DNA of 64,000 bases from UBA11051 sp964390495 (lineage in GTDB: Bacteria > Armatimonadota > Zipacnadia > Zipacnadales > UBA11051): the NCBI GenBank assembly GCA_964390495.1, contig CAYMIN010000014.1, positions 1 through 64,000 on the forward strand, in the 5' to 3' direction. The notes under the pieces were generated by a model that ran no database searches, was not told the DNA's origin, and worked only from the letters and a program-made list of their open reading frames with translations. Shown piece after piece: positions 1 through 8,461 of this stretch. The position numbers were made by a program, and so were the translations under genes. Within the stretch, counting starts at the first letter, position 1. The number at the start of each line of letters is the position of its first letter.

Positions 1-94
1 TTTGACCAATCTGAGGAGTCCCTAATTTCACTAGCCACCAAAAAGCAGCAGCGTCTTCCTAGCCTGTCGAGGCCTCTCCGAACAGCAACGGCAT

Positions 95-119
95 GGACAG
101 GCAGGGATGCCTGTCCTCC
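95..119. repeat. Palindromic repeat, GGACAGGCA family
   Basis: Nine-base arms GGACAGGCA and TGCCTGTCC surround a 4-base centre. The 25 bases 95-119 are the exact reverse complement of 40773-40797 inside the prepilin gene, so this is a dispersed element and not a chance hairpin. I see no gene in 1-253; the rest of that stretch shows only a weak AGCCTGTCGAGG motif near 61, reminiscent of the TGAGCYTGTCGAAGG repeats at 31858 and 34959. Confidence 0.75.
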
Positions 120-253
120 AGGATGGAGTTTTGGGAGCGAGTCGCCACCTGCTGTCTTCCCTGTGCGCTCTTCCAGTGCTACCAGGTGAATAGTTACATC
201 TTCTATTCCCGGCTAGCACGTCTGGGGAATTATAGCAGTCAGCGGCCGGTTTA

Positions 254-1216
254 TCAAGGTTGCTGTGAGCGTCGCGCCCGGCGCCGCCGCCGTATCCACC
301 AGATCAGAAGCACCACTGGTCCCCAGAACACCACGCCGGCGATGACTACGTAGATAACGGCATACACCAGCCACTCGACGATTCTGACCAGGGCGTGCCA
401 TGCCGTCCGCAGGTGATAGACAATGCGCCACGGGCCGCGCTGGGCCAGGCCGGCAGGCCCCAGTTCATCAATGTGCACCTCGATTGTGGACAGTGATACC
501 TGGTCCTTGAGATAGCGCATCCGGCCCTGGAGTTGCTCGACCTCGCCGCGGGCCCGGAAGACCTCGCGCTGTACCTCCAGGATATCGCTCAGCTCGCCCT
601 TGCGCTTCAGCAAGGCCAGCAGCGCTTGCTCCTCGGCCTGCTTGTTGGCGATCCGCGCCTCGAGGTCCACCCATTCCTCGGTCACGTCCTGGGCGTCCTC
701 GCTGTAGCGCAAGGCTTTGCCGAAGTCTTGGAGTTGCTTGAAGACTTCGGCAAACTTCTCCGCCGGCACCCTTACCGTGACCTTGCCATTGCGGCCGCCT
801 TCCTCGTCTTCATAGGCTTCGCGGCCCGATATGTAGCCGCCGGCCTTCTCAGCCAGCTTGGTGATGTCCTCCATGGTCTTGGGCAGGTCGCTGACTTCCA
901 GGGTCATCTCGCCGGTCTTAATGATGCGCCGGGTGATATTGCCGACGGCGCCCGCGGCTATCGTCGCCTGGGCAATCTGCACGTCACTCGCTTTGTCGGC
1001 GGCGCCTTCAGCCATCTCATCGCTCGGGGGAGCGGCCGACGGCGCTTCCATGCCATACCCCGCCTCCGCCACTCGGGCCTTCTCCCTCGCCCGGCTGCAC
1101 CCGCTCACTGCTATAACCAGAACCAATGCCGCAACTACGATCAACACGCCTGTGGTCTTACCTATTCTTATCATAGTCAGCGCCGATGCCCGGCTGCTCT
1201 CCCCTCGCTTGTCCAT
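254..1216 (-). CDS. DUF4349-domain lipoprotein
   Basis: Predicted 320-residue lipoprotein. A hydrophobic signal of about 20 residues ends in a lipobox (VSG before Cys40). Residues 94-275 carry the DUF4349 pattern: RxIKTGEMTLEV, a VRVPAEKF segment, AQDVTEEWVDLEARI, a heptad-rich helix and the LSTIEVHI strand. A final membrane helix (about 281-308) is followed by an Arg-rich tail. DUF4349 proteins are envelope proteins of unknown function. A second ATG at 1174 (residue 15) would give a more typical short signal peptide, and neither start has a strong ribosome binding site. Family assignment is firm; function is unknown. Confidence 0.85.
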   Translation of the reverse strand: MDKRGESSRASALTMIRIGKTTGVLIVVAALVLVIAVSGCSRAREKARVAEAGYGMEAPSAAPPSDEMAEGAADKASDVQIAQATIAAGAVGNITRRIIKTGEMTLEVSDLPKTMEDITKLAEKAGGYISGREAYEDEEGGRNGKVTVRVPAEKFAEVFKQLQDFGKALRYSEDAQDVTEEWVDLEARIANKQAEEQALLALLKRKGELSDILEVQREVFRARGEVEQLQGRMRYLKDQVSLSTIEVHIDELGPAGLAQRGPWRIVYHLRTAWHALVRIVEWLVYAVIYVVIAGVVFWGPVVLLIWWIRRRRRARRSQQP

Positions 1217-1323
1217 GCTGTCGGCCTAAAATGCCTCACCATCGTGAAATATGACCCCGCAGCGGCTCCAATAGTTCCCACTCCCGGCCCAACTCAATGC
1301 CGCAGCGATGCCGACGGCTGCGC

Positions 1324-1968
1324 TCAGTGTTCGTATCCCAGCTTGCGCCGCAGGGCGTAGAGCTGCTCTAGCTGCTCCGGGGGAATCTCCTGCGCTGAGC
1401 CCAACTGGGCCACCACCAGCGCCGTCTTTGCGAAGTGTTCCAGTATCTCCATGCGGAAGTACGCCTGTTCGAGGTCGCGCCCCAGCGTCAGCGCCCCGTG
1501 ATTCATCAGCAGTAGGGCATCATGATTCGCCAGATGGGGCCGGACTGCGATCACGACCTCCTGCGTGCCCGGTGTGGCGTACTCGGCTACCGGCACTTCG
1601 CGGAAGGCGGTCACGGTCTCGGCCAGGATCTTGACCGGCAGCGACCGCCCGCTGGTCGCATAGCCCGTCGCCACCGGTGGATGTGCATGCACCACGGCAT
1701 TGACATCGGCCCGGACCCGGTATGCCTCCAGGTGCATCGCTACCTCGGAGGAGGCTTCGGTATCACCCAGCGCCTCGCCGTCCATACTCAACTTGGCGAT
1801 GCTTGCGGGGGCCATGAAGCCTTTGCTGATACCCGCCGAAGTGCACAGGATCGTCCCGTCGTCGAGCCGCACACTGATATTGCCATCATTGGCCGCGACC
1901 ATGCCAAGCTGCCACAGCCGTCGGCCGATTTCACATATCAATTCGCGCAAAGCCGATTCATCGTCCAT
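1324..1968 (-). CDS. Class II aldolase/adducin family protein (L-fuculose-phosphate aldolase-like)
   Basis: 214 residues, the usual size for this zinc-dependent aldolase family, which cleaves sugar phosphates such as L-fuculose 1-phosphate to dihydroxyacetone phosphate and an aldehyde. Visible family motifs are the phosphate-binding NDGNIS (27-32), TSAG and SKG loops, Glu75 as likely catalytic acid, and the zinc ligands His94 and His96 (HAHPP) and His157 (MNHGAL). It is surrounded by other sugar and polyol enzymes. The substrate cannot be fixed from sequence; ribulose-phosphate or methylthioribulose-phosphate relatives share these motifs. No clear Shine-Dalgarno sequence precedes the ATG. Confidence 0.85.
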   Translation of the reverse strand: MDDESALRELICEIGRRLWQLGMVAANDGNISVRLDDGTILCTSAGISKGFMAPASIAKLSMDGEALGDTEASSEVAMHLEAYRVRADVNAVVHAHPPVATGYATSGRSLPVKILAETVTAFREVPVAEYATPGTQEVVIAVRPHLANHDALLLMNHGALTLGRDLEQAYFRMEILEHFAKTALVVAQLGSAQEIPPEQLEQLYALRRKLGYEH

Positions 1969-2028
1969 TGTGCCAAACCATTGGGGCTAAAGTCGCGTCA
2001 CATTCGAACACTGCTAGCCGAGACTTGC

Positions 2029-3312
2029 CTATCTCAGCCGCCGCAGTGTGATTTCCCAGTCAATTATGTCCACGGCATTCTTTTCATCTTGATTGGCCGG
2101 GCCCTCCAGGGTATTCTCACCGGCCCCCTCCTGCACGAACAGGCCATCCGAGTTCTTGATGGTGCGATATTCGTTCAGCGAGATGGTGAAGTAGTCATTC
2201 CCCAGATACCCTAGCCCATCATAGACATTCTCGTTGGGCAGCGTGATATTGGGGTCGAAGATCAGCTCGGTAGTGGTGATGATGTTGATGCTGAGGTTGT
2301 TGAGATTGTCGCCGAGCTTGGAGACATCTATGGTGAACCTCAGCGCATTGCCGCCGGCGGGGTTCTGGTATTCGTAAGGCGGGCCGATTAGCTCGGCGGT
2401 CGCCGCTCGCTCCAGGTCAATGGTCGCGGTCGCGTTGAGCACGAAATCGCCGCAGGTTATCGTCACTCCCGGTATCGGTGGGTCCGCCGTTGCCGTGTCC
2501 GAATTGGCGTTGAGAGTGGCCGTGGTGGTGGTAGTGTAGCTGGGCACACTGGTGGCTTCGAAGCGGTTCTGCACCTGCGCGGTGGTCTGCCCGATTGTCA
2601 ACGTCTGGGTGCCTGCGGCGGCGGCTCCCAGGGTCAGCTCGAGGCCCAGAGCCTGCAGCGAGTCGCTGGTCAGCGCCACGCCGCCGGCATTGAGCGCATC
2701 TATCTGGGCCTGCTCGGGCGCCGTCAGCGCTCGGCCCCCGTCAGCGGCGGCAGTATAGCTGACGGCTCCGGCCACCGTCAGCCCGGCGGCGTCGGTCTCG
2801 ATGGCTAGTTCACCGGCGCTCTGGAAGCCGGTGTTGGTCGCCGCCGTAATCATCCCCACACCGGTTACCGTCACTGCCGCGAGATCAATCTGCGCTATCG
2901 TGAGTTTGTGGGTACCGGCGTCAGTTGCGTCGGGTACATCTGTCACCGAATTGATGCCCCCGGCTGCGGTGGTCAGCTTCGCGACCAGTTGCGCCTTATA
3001 CAGCTCGTAGCGCCCCTGGTTGTACTCCACATAGTGTGTGAACGAACCGGTTCCCCAGCCGTTTTCCCAGCGTGGGCCTGCCGCCACCGGCAGTGGCCCG
3101 TCAAGCCCGTCATCCCCATCGGCGTCAATCGCCACATAGTAGAAGAAATTGTCCATAACCTCGCCGGCAAAGCGGATGACGAACTCCAGGACCTTCTCCG
3201 GCACTACGGGAGCCTGGTCCTCACCGCCCCGCGCGCACCCCGGTAGCAGCATCGCCAGCGCCCCGCCCAGCCCCACCAAGCCCACAACTACCGGCACTCG
3301 GCTCCTGTTCAC
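2029..3312 (-). CDS. Uncharacterised lipoprotein with coupled GTG start
   Basis: 427 residues from a GTG at 3312 that overlaps the TGA of the PHP gene (GTGA overlap). This start is chosen because it gives a clean signal peptide with lipobox LLPG before Cys26; the reading frame stays open further upstream but inside the PHP gene. The mature part opens with a segment around DNFFYYVAIDADGDDG, has a Thr/Ala/Gly-rich middle with two related blocks (GTHKLTIAQI and GTQTLTIGQT), and ends with a hydrophobic beta-rich region and a basic tail. I do not recognise a named domain. The coupling suggests co-expression with the PHP enzyme. Confidence 0.7.
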   Translation of the reverse strand: MNRSRVPVVVGLVGLGGALAMLLPGCARGGEDQAPVVPEKVLEFVIRFAGEVMDNFFYYVAIDADGDDGLDGPLPVAAGPRWENGWGTGSFTHYVEYNQGRYELYKAQLVAKLTTAAGGINSVTDVPDATDAGTHKLTIAQIDLAAVTVTGVGMITAATNTGFQSAGELAIETDAAGLTVAGAVSYTAAADGGRALTAPEQAQIDALNAGGVALTSDSLQALGLELTLGAAAAGTQTLTIGQTTAQVQNRFEATSVPSYTTTTTATLNANSDTATADPPIPGVTITCGDFVLNATATIDLERAATAELIGPPYEYQNPAGGNALRFTIDVSKLGDNLNNLSINIITTTELIFDPNITLPNENVYDGLGYLGNDYFTISLNEYRTIKNSDGLFVQEGAGENTLEGPANQDEKNAVDIIDWEITLRRLR

Positions 3313-3974
3313 AGCTTGATCCCAGCCCTGGCCAGCAGTGTTTCCGGGTTCCGTATCAGCACCTGCTCGATCTGTTGTTCGTCGAGGCCGGCTCCGGCGG
3401 CGACGGCGACGGCGCGCTCCTGGGTCAGCAGGTCTCCCGGCGCATGGGCATCGGTATTGACCAGCATCTCCGCCCCGACCTGCTGGGCGACTTTGGCCAC
3501 CAGGCCGTTGCCGAGGCAATGCCCCTGCCGCGCCGTCAGCTCCAGAAATACCTCGTTCTCAGCCGCCGCTGCGGCCGCCTCTACGCTAATCAGCCCCGGA
3601 TGGGCCAGGAGGTCCACGTGCGAGCAGCGGCAGGCCGCCAGATTCGTCCCCGGTGCTACCGGCTCCACCGGCGTCTCACCATGTACCACCACATACTGTG
3701 CTCCGAGCGCCTTCGCCTCGGCAGCCAGCTCGGCAATCGCGTCAGGTGGTACGTGGGTAAGCTCGACACCGACCAGCGCGGCAAAGCCCCAGTGCTTGCG
3801 CGCCAGTTCACAGTCGGCGCCCACTTCCTTGATTACCCGGGCTATGGTGCTGGCGCTGACGTGATCGCTGATCCCCAGAGCCCGGTAATCGTTGACGATG
3901 GCGCGCCGGATCAGCTCCATCGGCAGCAATTCTCCGTCGCTCAGGGTGGTATGGGTATGGAAATCGAATAGCAT
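3309..3974 (-). CDS. PHP-domain phosphoesterase (histidinol-phosphatase-like)
   Basis: 221 residues forming a PHP-type metal-dependent phosphoesterase. The full metal set is visible: His6-x-His8 (FHTHT), Asp37-His38 (SDH), Glu71 (VGVELTH), His98 (VVVHGE), His125 (LLAHPG) and Asp175-x-His177 (NTDAHAP). The protein is close to the length of YcdX-like and archaeal PHP proteins and shorter than typical HisK histidinol phosphatases, so the substrate is open. The start has an AGGGGCG motif directly upstream. It lies between a secreted protein gene and the lipoprotein gene, with which it overlaps by 4 bases. Confidence 0.85.
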   Translation of the reverse strand: MLFDFHTHTTLSDGELLPMELIRRAIVNDYRALGISDHVSASTIARVIKEVGADCELARKHWGFAALVGVELTHVPPDAIAELAAEAKALGAQYVVVHGETPVEPVAPGTNLAACRCSHVDLLAHPGLISVEAAAAAAENEVFLELTARQGHCLGNGLVAKVAQQVGAEMLVNTDAHAPGDLLTQERAVAVAAGAGLDEQQIEQVLIRNPETLLARAGIKL

Positions 3975-4033
3975 CGCCCCTGATCATCTCCGTGTTCGCG
4001 GTCCGCCTGGGCGGTGTCAAGAAGCCGTCTGGT

Positions 4034-5035
4034 TTATTCCTTGCCAATCAGCCACAGGACCGCATTTCCGAGAAGCTGCTTGAATTCGCCGGCCACTCGC
4101 CGCTCATCGGCCACCAGCATCCCGCCGTCGAGCACGAATACCCGCCCGCTTTGGCTCACCTGCGCCGAGGCTACAGTCTCATCGCCGACCTTAACCAACT
4201 CCCAATCGTTAAATCCCCAGATACTCAGGCCCGCCGGCAGCCGTTGCAGCCGTACCAGCCTGGTCAACACCGCGTCGGCAACCTGCGCATCGCCACCGGG
4301 CCGCGTCATGCGCGCAGCCAGCCCGAACTCGGCCAGAATCCGATTGAATGCCGGCAGCCGCCGCTGGTGCGAACCGCTGATGTTAGCGATCGCCAGCAAG
4401 GCCCCGCCCGTGCGCACGTGATCCCCCACTGCCCGCGCCTCGGCATCTGTGAACTCCCGGTGTGAGCCGATAATCAGCAGCGACTGCGCGGTTGGCATCC
4501 GCGACACCAGCGGCTCCGGCTCGCGGTCGGGCCGGTATCTTATCTGGCGCTGCGCCAGGCCGGCGTCATTAATCACCTTGCGCACAATCGCCCCGATTTC
4601 CGGCCAGTGGTCGTCTTCGGCCTCCAGGTCCCACAGCGCGGTGCTGGCTAGCTGCGCCGACAACTGCGGGATGGTAGGCATCTCGGCTGTCCCGGGCAGT
4701 CCCGAACCGGTAGGGCTGGTGCCGCCGTCGCCGACAAAGCTCGCCGGCTGGTTGAGCGGCGGCGGCACCGCCAGCTTAGTGTGCTTCTTGTCGGAGAAAT
4801 GGTCCCGCTCGGCCCGGGACGCCCGTCGCGGCCGTTCGCCGGCATAGGTCTTTTCCGCCGTTGCGCCACCCGCTTGTGCCCGGATTGTGAGCTCGGCGGC
4901 GCTGCGGGCCGTCTCGTCAGCTTGCGGCGGATCAACTGCCATCGCCGGTCCCGTCGCGACCATCCCCACAGCTAGCAGTGTCAGCACAGTGCTCAGCAGC
5001 GCCCGCGCGCCGGTGAATCTGCGTAGCTTGAACAT
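4034..5035 (-). CDS. Secreted protein with glutamine-amidotransferase-like fold
   Basis: 333 residues. The start at 5035 is chosen because GGAGGAG lies 7 bases upstream; it gives a signal peptide of about 33 residues ending AMA. Residues 40-120 are low complexity and Pro/Gly-rich. The C-terminal 200 residues show the alternating strands of a class I glutaminase-like (DUF4159/DUF4350 style) fold: SLLIIGSHREFTDAEA, DHVRTGGALLAIAN, GRVFVLDGGM. No catalytic Cys-His pair is evident, so it is more likely a binding or structural domain than an enzyme. The fold call is inference; the export signal is clear. Confidence 0.6.
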   Translation of the reverse strand: MFKLRRFTGARALLSTVLTLLAVGMVATGPAMAVDPPQADETARSAAELTIRAQAGGATAEKTYAGERPRRASRAERDHFSDKKHTKLAVPPPLNQPASFVGDGGTSPTGSGLPGTAEMPTIPQLSAQLASTALWDLEAEDDHWPEIGAIVRKVINDAGLAQRQIRYRPDREPEPLVSRMPTAQSLLIIGSHREFTDAEARAVGDHVRTGGALLAIANISGSHQRRLPAFNRILAEFGLAARMTRPGGDAQVADAVLTRLVRLQRLPAGLSIWGFNDWELVKVGDETVASAQVSQSGRVFVLDGGMLVADERRVAGEFKQLLGNAVLWLIGKE

Positions 5036-5122
5036 CTGAATCTCTCCTCCCACACAATCATCTATCCGGAATGTCGCCGCGCGTCGCCTGCGCTTGCCTG
5101 TGTCATCCGGCGGCTGCTCTCC

Positions 5123-6130
5123 TTATTGTGACACCTGGACGGGCGCACCGGTTTCCAGCGACTGATGGATCGCGGCAGCCAGAACCACCGCCGCCTTGGC
5201 ATCCTGCGCGCTGATGAGGAACTCCTGGTCCTCCATGATACAGCGGGCGAAGTGCTCAAGCTGGTATTTGAGCGCGCCGCCCTGCTGCCCACCAATAATC
5301 GGCCCGTAGGCGATGTCGGGCCGCCAGGACCGCTCTGCCTCAGATACCTCCAGCGGCTCGTTATCCCCGACGCGCACCGCTACTCGTCCCTTGGTGCCGA
5401 CTACCTCGATCCGCGCATCCAGCGTATTCGGCTGGCCCTCGGGCACCACCCAGCAAGTCTCCAGGCAGCCCACAGCCTCGTTTTCGTACTTCAGAAGTGT
5501 GAAGATGGTATCATCGGCGCCTTCTGCGGTCAGCACTTTCCGACAGCTTTCCGCATATACTCTCACGGCCTCGCAGCCGAGGTACCAGCGCATGATGTCC
5601 AGATCGTGCACGCCCAGGAAGTACGCCACCGAGGTGCGCGGCCCGATACGGCGGCCCGAGGCCAGGATATTGTTGCGGCGGCCGTAGATGTGCACGATCT
5701 CCCCGACGCGTCCCTGCTCCAGCGCCGCCTTCGCCACCTGGTAGCGGGGATCAAAGCGCACCACGTGCCCCACCATCAGCCGCACGCCATTGCTTTCAAC
5801 AGCGGCGATTATCGCATCACAGTCGGCCACGTCCGTAGCCAGCGGCTTTTCCACCAGCACGTGCTTGCCCGCCGCCGCCGCTGCGGTGCACGGCTCGACA
5901 TGGCTCTGGTCATCGGTACAGACGCTGACTAAATCCACGCCCGCGGCGTTTATCGCTGCTTCGAGACTGGGGGCGGCCAAGCAACCGTACTCGTCGGCCA
6001 TCTCCTGAACCTTCTCGGGGACAATGTCATAAACCGCCACCAGGCGGGTCTGCGGCAGCTCCGCCCAGATCCGCCCGTGCCGCTGTCCCATCATGCCCAG
6101 ACCGATTACCGCGGCTCCCAGCTCTGCCAT
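5123..6130 (-). CDS. Gfo/Idh/MocA-family NAD(P)-dependent oxidoreductase
   Basis: 335 residues from the ATG at 6130, preceded by GAGAGGTG. The N-terminal Rossmann domain has the dinucleotide loop GLGMMG (near residue 9) and the conserved VLVEKPLA (Glu-Lys-Pro) with the likely catalytic lysine. The C-terminal half carries the family signature GVHDLDIMRWYLG. These enzymes oxidise sugars, inositols or related polyols. A related but distinct paralogue lies at 7219-8250, with an aminopeptidase between. Substrate unknown. Confidence 0.88.
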   Translation of the reverse strand: MAELGAAVIGLGMMGQRHGRIWAELPQTRLVAVYDIVPEKVQEMADEYGCLAAPSLEAAINAAGVDLVSVCTDDQSHVEPCTAAAAAGKHVLVEKPLATDVADCDAIIAAVESNGVRLMVGHVVRFDPRYQVAKAALEQGRVGEIVHIYGRRNNILASGRRIGPRTSVAYFLGVHDLDIMRWYLGCEAVRVYAESCRKVLTAEGADDTIFTLLKYENEAVGCLETCWVVPEGQPNTLDARIEVVGTKGRVAVRVGDNEPLEVSEAERSWRPDIAYGPIIGGQQGGALKYQLEHFARCIMEDQEFLISAQDAKAAVVLAAAIHQSLETGAPVQVSQ

Positions 6131-6150
6131 ATCAAGCACCTCTCATCTGA

Positions 6151-7197
6151 TTACGCGCGCGGGCTGGTGAAATGCTCGAACAGCACCTTGACGCAGTTCT
6201 CCAGCGCCCCGAGCGGCGCCACTTCGTAGCCGTGGGTGTTCTCGGTGGGGAAGCACAGGCACGCCGGCCGGCCCACCAGCCCAGCTGCGGCACTGAGGCT
6301 GGCATCACTGCCAAAGCTCCGTACCACCGCGCGCTGGCATTGAATACCTTGACGCTCGCCGGCCGCCAGCAGTTCCCGTGCCAGTATCGGATCGTAGTGA
6401 TATGAACCGTCCTTAAACAGCACTATCGGCTGCTCGTTCATTGCAATCGGGTACTCCTCAGCTACCGGACCGACCTCCACGGCGATAAAGTCGTGCGGCC
6501 GCAAAGTATGGCTGAGGTACTTGCCCCCGGAAACTCCGCCCTCCTCGGCTGCGGTTATCGCCACATACACATCATGCAGCGGCGGGCTGTCTTTCAACTG
6601 CCGCGCCAGCAGCAGCAGCACAACCACCGCCGCCTTGTCATCCAGTGCATAGCCGCTGACGTATTCATCCTGTAAGTACATCGGCTGCTTGCGGCTGCGG
6701 GCCACGCACGCCCTATCGCCTACCCCGACACCGCGTTCGGCCAACTCTTCGGCATTGAGCTTGCAGTCCAGATAGACCATGTCCCAGGTCAAGAGCTCGG
6801 TCTTGGTTTTATGGATGCGACCGGAAAGGTCCGAGGAATGGGTCGAGCCGATATGGAGGATACCGGGAATGACGCCATCCTCGGTAATCAGGTCAAATGG
6901 GCCCTCGCCGTATTTGGCCGGGCGGATCCCGCCGATGTTCTCCAGCCACATCTTGCCATCCTCATCTATCTTCCGCACCACCAGCGAGTTCTCGTCTTTG
7001 TGCGCAGACACCACTGCGGTCGGCCCGGCTTCGCGCCCCGCGAACTTGATGTAGATATTGTCATGCGGATCGTGGTGCACTTGGTCGGCGCACTGCTGCA
7101 GCGCCGGCAGCACGATCTCGTTCATCTCCCGCTCCCAGCCGCCAGGCGAATGCGTCACCAGCACTTGGTTCAACAGCTTTTTCAACTCTTCGCGCAT
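6151..7197 (-). CDS. M42-family metallopeptidase (glutamyl aminopeptidase-like)
   Basis: 348 residues, typical for the dinuclear-metal M42 aminopeptidases that form tetrahedral particles. Metal and catalytic motifs are visible in order: AHKDE, the bridging aspartate in YALDDKAAV, the catalytic pair in TAAEEGG, the SFGSDAS segment and the C-terminal TENTHGYEV histidine. The first motif reads AHKDENS instead of the usual AHMDEIG, conserving the ligands. It lies between two Gfo/Idh/MocA genes on the same strand with short gaps, consistent with one transcription unit. Peptide specificity is not predictable. Confidence 0.87.
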   Translation of the reverse strand: MREELKKLLNQVLVTHSPGGWEREMNEIVLPALQQCADQVHHDPHDNIYIKFAGREAGPTAVVSAHKDENSLVVRKIDEDGKMWLENIGGIRPAKYGEGPFDLITEDGVIPGILHIGSTHSSDLSGRIHKTKTELLTWDMVYLDCKLNAEELAERGVGVGDRACVARSRKQPMYLQDEYVSGYALDDKAAVVVLLLLARQLKDSPPLHDVYVAITAAEEGGVSGGKYLSHTLRPHDFIAVEVGPVAEEYPIAMNEQPIVLFKDGSYHYDPILARELLAAGERQGIQCQRAVVRSFGSDASLSAAAGLVGRPACLCFPTENTHGYEVAPLGALENCVKVLFEHFTSPRA

Positions 7198-7218
7198 CTT
7201 GATCCCTTCGTACCTTTC

Positions 7219-8250
7219 CTAAAGCTCTACGGGCTGGCCTTTTTCGGCGGATTCGACCATCGCCACCAGCGCCTTGGTGATCATCACACCGTCGTGGCCG
7301 GTGATCAGCGGCTCGCGGCCCAGCAGCACCGAGTTGATGAAGTGCTTGATCGCCTGATTGACGAAGCCGACCGGCTCGCCCATCACGTCACCACTCAGAA
7401 TACCCTTGTTCAACTGCTTATCATTGGTCGCCAGCACGAAGTCAGGCAGCGCGGCGTCAATATTGACGTAGCCGTCCGTGCAGACCAGCTCGAACTTGGA
7501 GTCCACCACCGCCGGCATGCTTTCCGGATAAATCCAGCAGCTCTCGAAGTTGCCGACGCAGCCGTTCTCAAACTCCACGGTGGCCTGGTAGAAGTCCGGG
7601 GTATCAATGCCCATGCTCTTGAGCTTGACGCTGCGGCAGACGGCATTGACGCGCTTGGCTTCCGACTTGAAATACCACCGGGCGATGTCGTAGCGATGGC
7701 AGATCAGCCAGAACGGCAGGCGCGTCTCGCTCGACCACGACAGCATCTGCGTGGGCACAAAGAGAGTATTGTTGAGCCGCGCATAGCAGTACAGCGGGTC
7801 GCCCAATTCGCCGGCTTCCAGCGCCTCCTTGGTCTGCGAGAAGGAGTGCATCCAGCGGTTGCTCCAGTTGATCATCAGGGTCTTGCCGGCGGCTTGCTGG
7901 GCCGCGACAATCGCCTCGGCATCCTCGACCGATGTCGCCATCGGCTTCTCGACCAGCACGTGCTTGCCGGCAGCAAAGGCCTCCTCGCAGGCCTGGCGGT
8001 GGAGATGGTCGGGCAGCGCTACCGACACCGCCTCAATCTCGTCGAGGGCCAACAGGTCGCGATAGTCCTCGAAGACGTCGTGAGCGCCGTACTTGGCCGC
8101 CATCGCCCGGGCCCGCGGCACGTTCAGGTCCGCTATCGCGATCAGCTTGGCGTTGTTGGCTGCCGAGACCGACTGGATATGCTTTTCGCCCTGCAGGCCG
8201 GCGCCGATTACACCATACTTGAGGATACCCTCTGCGTACACTCTTGCCAT
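7219..8250 (-). CDS. Gfo/Idh/MocA-family NAD(P)-dependent oxidoreductase
   Basis: 343 residues. The Rossmann loop GVIGAGLQGEKH starts near residue 13 and the VLVEKPMA motif marks the active-site lysine. The C-terminal domain has the family HRYDIARWYF segment, equivalent to HDLDIMRWY in the paralogue at 5123-6130. The two proteins are clearly divergent, so this is not a recent duplication. A weak AAAGGCGGA ribosome binding site precedes the ATG. Likely a sugar or polyol dehydrogenase; substrate unknown. Confidence 0.88.
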   Translation of the reverse strand: MARVYAEGILKYGVIGAGLQGEKHIQSVSAANNAKLIAIADLNVPRARAMAAKYGAHDVFEDYRDLLALDEIEAVSVALPDHLHRQACEEAFAAGKHVLVEKPMATSVEDAEAIVAAQQAAGKTLMINWSNRWMHSFSQTKEALEAGELGDPLYCYARLNNTLFVPTQMLSWSSETRLPFWLICHRYDIARWYFKSEAKRVNAVCRSVKLKSMGIDTPDFYQATVEFENGCVGNFESCWIYPESMPAVVDSKFELVCTDGYVNIDAALPDFVLATNDKQLNKGILSGDVMGEPVGFVNQAIKHFINSVLLGREPLITGHDGVMITKALVAMVESAEKGQPVEL

Positions 8251-8425
8251 TTCGATTCCGCCTTTTTGAGTTGATCGCCCGCACGCTACACAAGCTGCTG
8301 GGCAAGTTGTGCGCGTATCTAATCGGCGGGCCTACAACTCGGCCCGCTCACACCGTGCTTTACACGTCTGGGGCTACTTCGCCTCTACTGCACCTCCTAC
8401 CTCCTCCCGCCCTCGACGTGCCTAG

Positions 8426-8454
8426 TTGAATCGCAGCTTTGGCGGTGCTATAAT
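8426..8454 (+). promoter_or_regulatory. Sigma70-type promoter of miaB, predicted leaderless
   Basis: TTGAAT at 8426-8431 and a perfect TATAAT at 8449-8454 are separated by 17 bases. The expected start of transcription is 8461-8462, which coincides with the A of the miaB ATG at 8462. No Shine-Dalgarno sequence is present before that ATG, as expected for a leaderless mRNA. Confidence 0.75.
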
Positions 8455-8461
8455 CAACCCA

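Noticed and set aside
3313..3519. N-terminal extension of the lipoprotein at 2029-3312
   Set aside because: It lies inside the PHP gene, is Arg/Gly-rich and would bury the lipoprotein signal.
6811..8274. 487-codon open frame on the plus strand
   Set aside because: Antisense to the M42 peptidase and Gfo/Idh/MocA genes, whose motifs are complete. No start signal or domain is visible.
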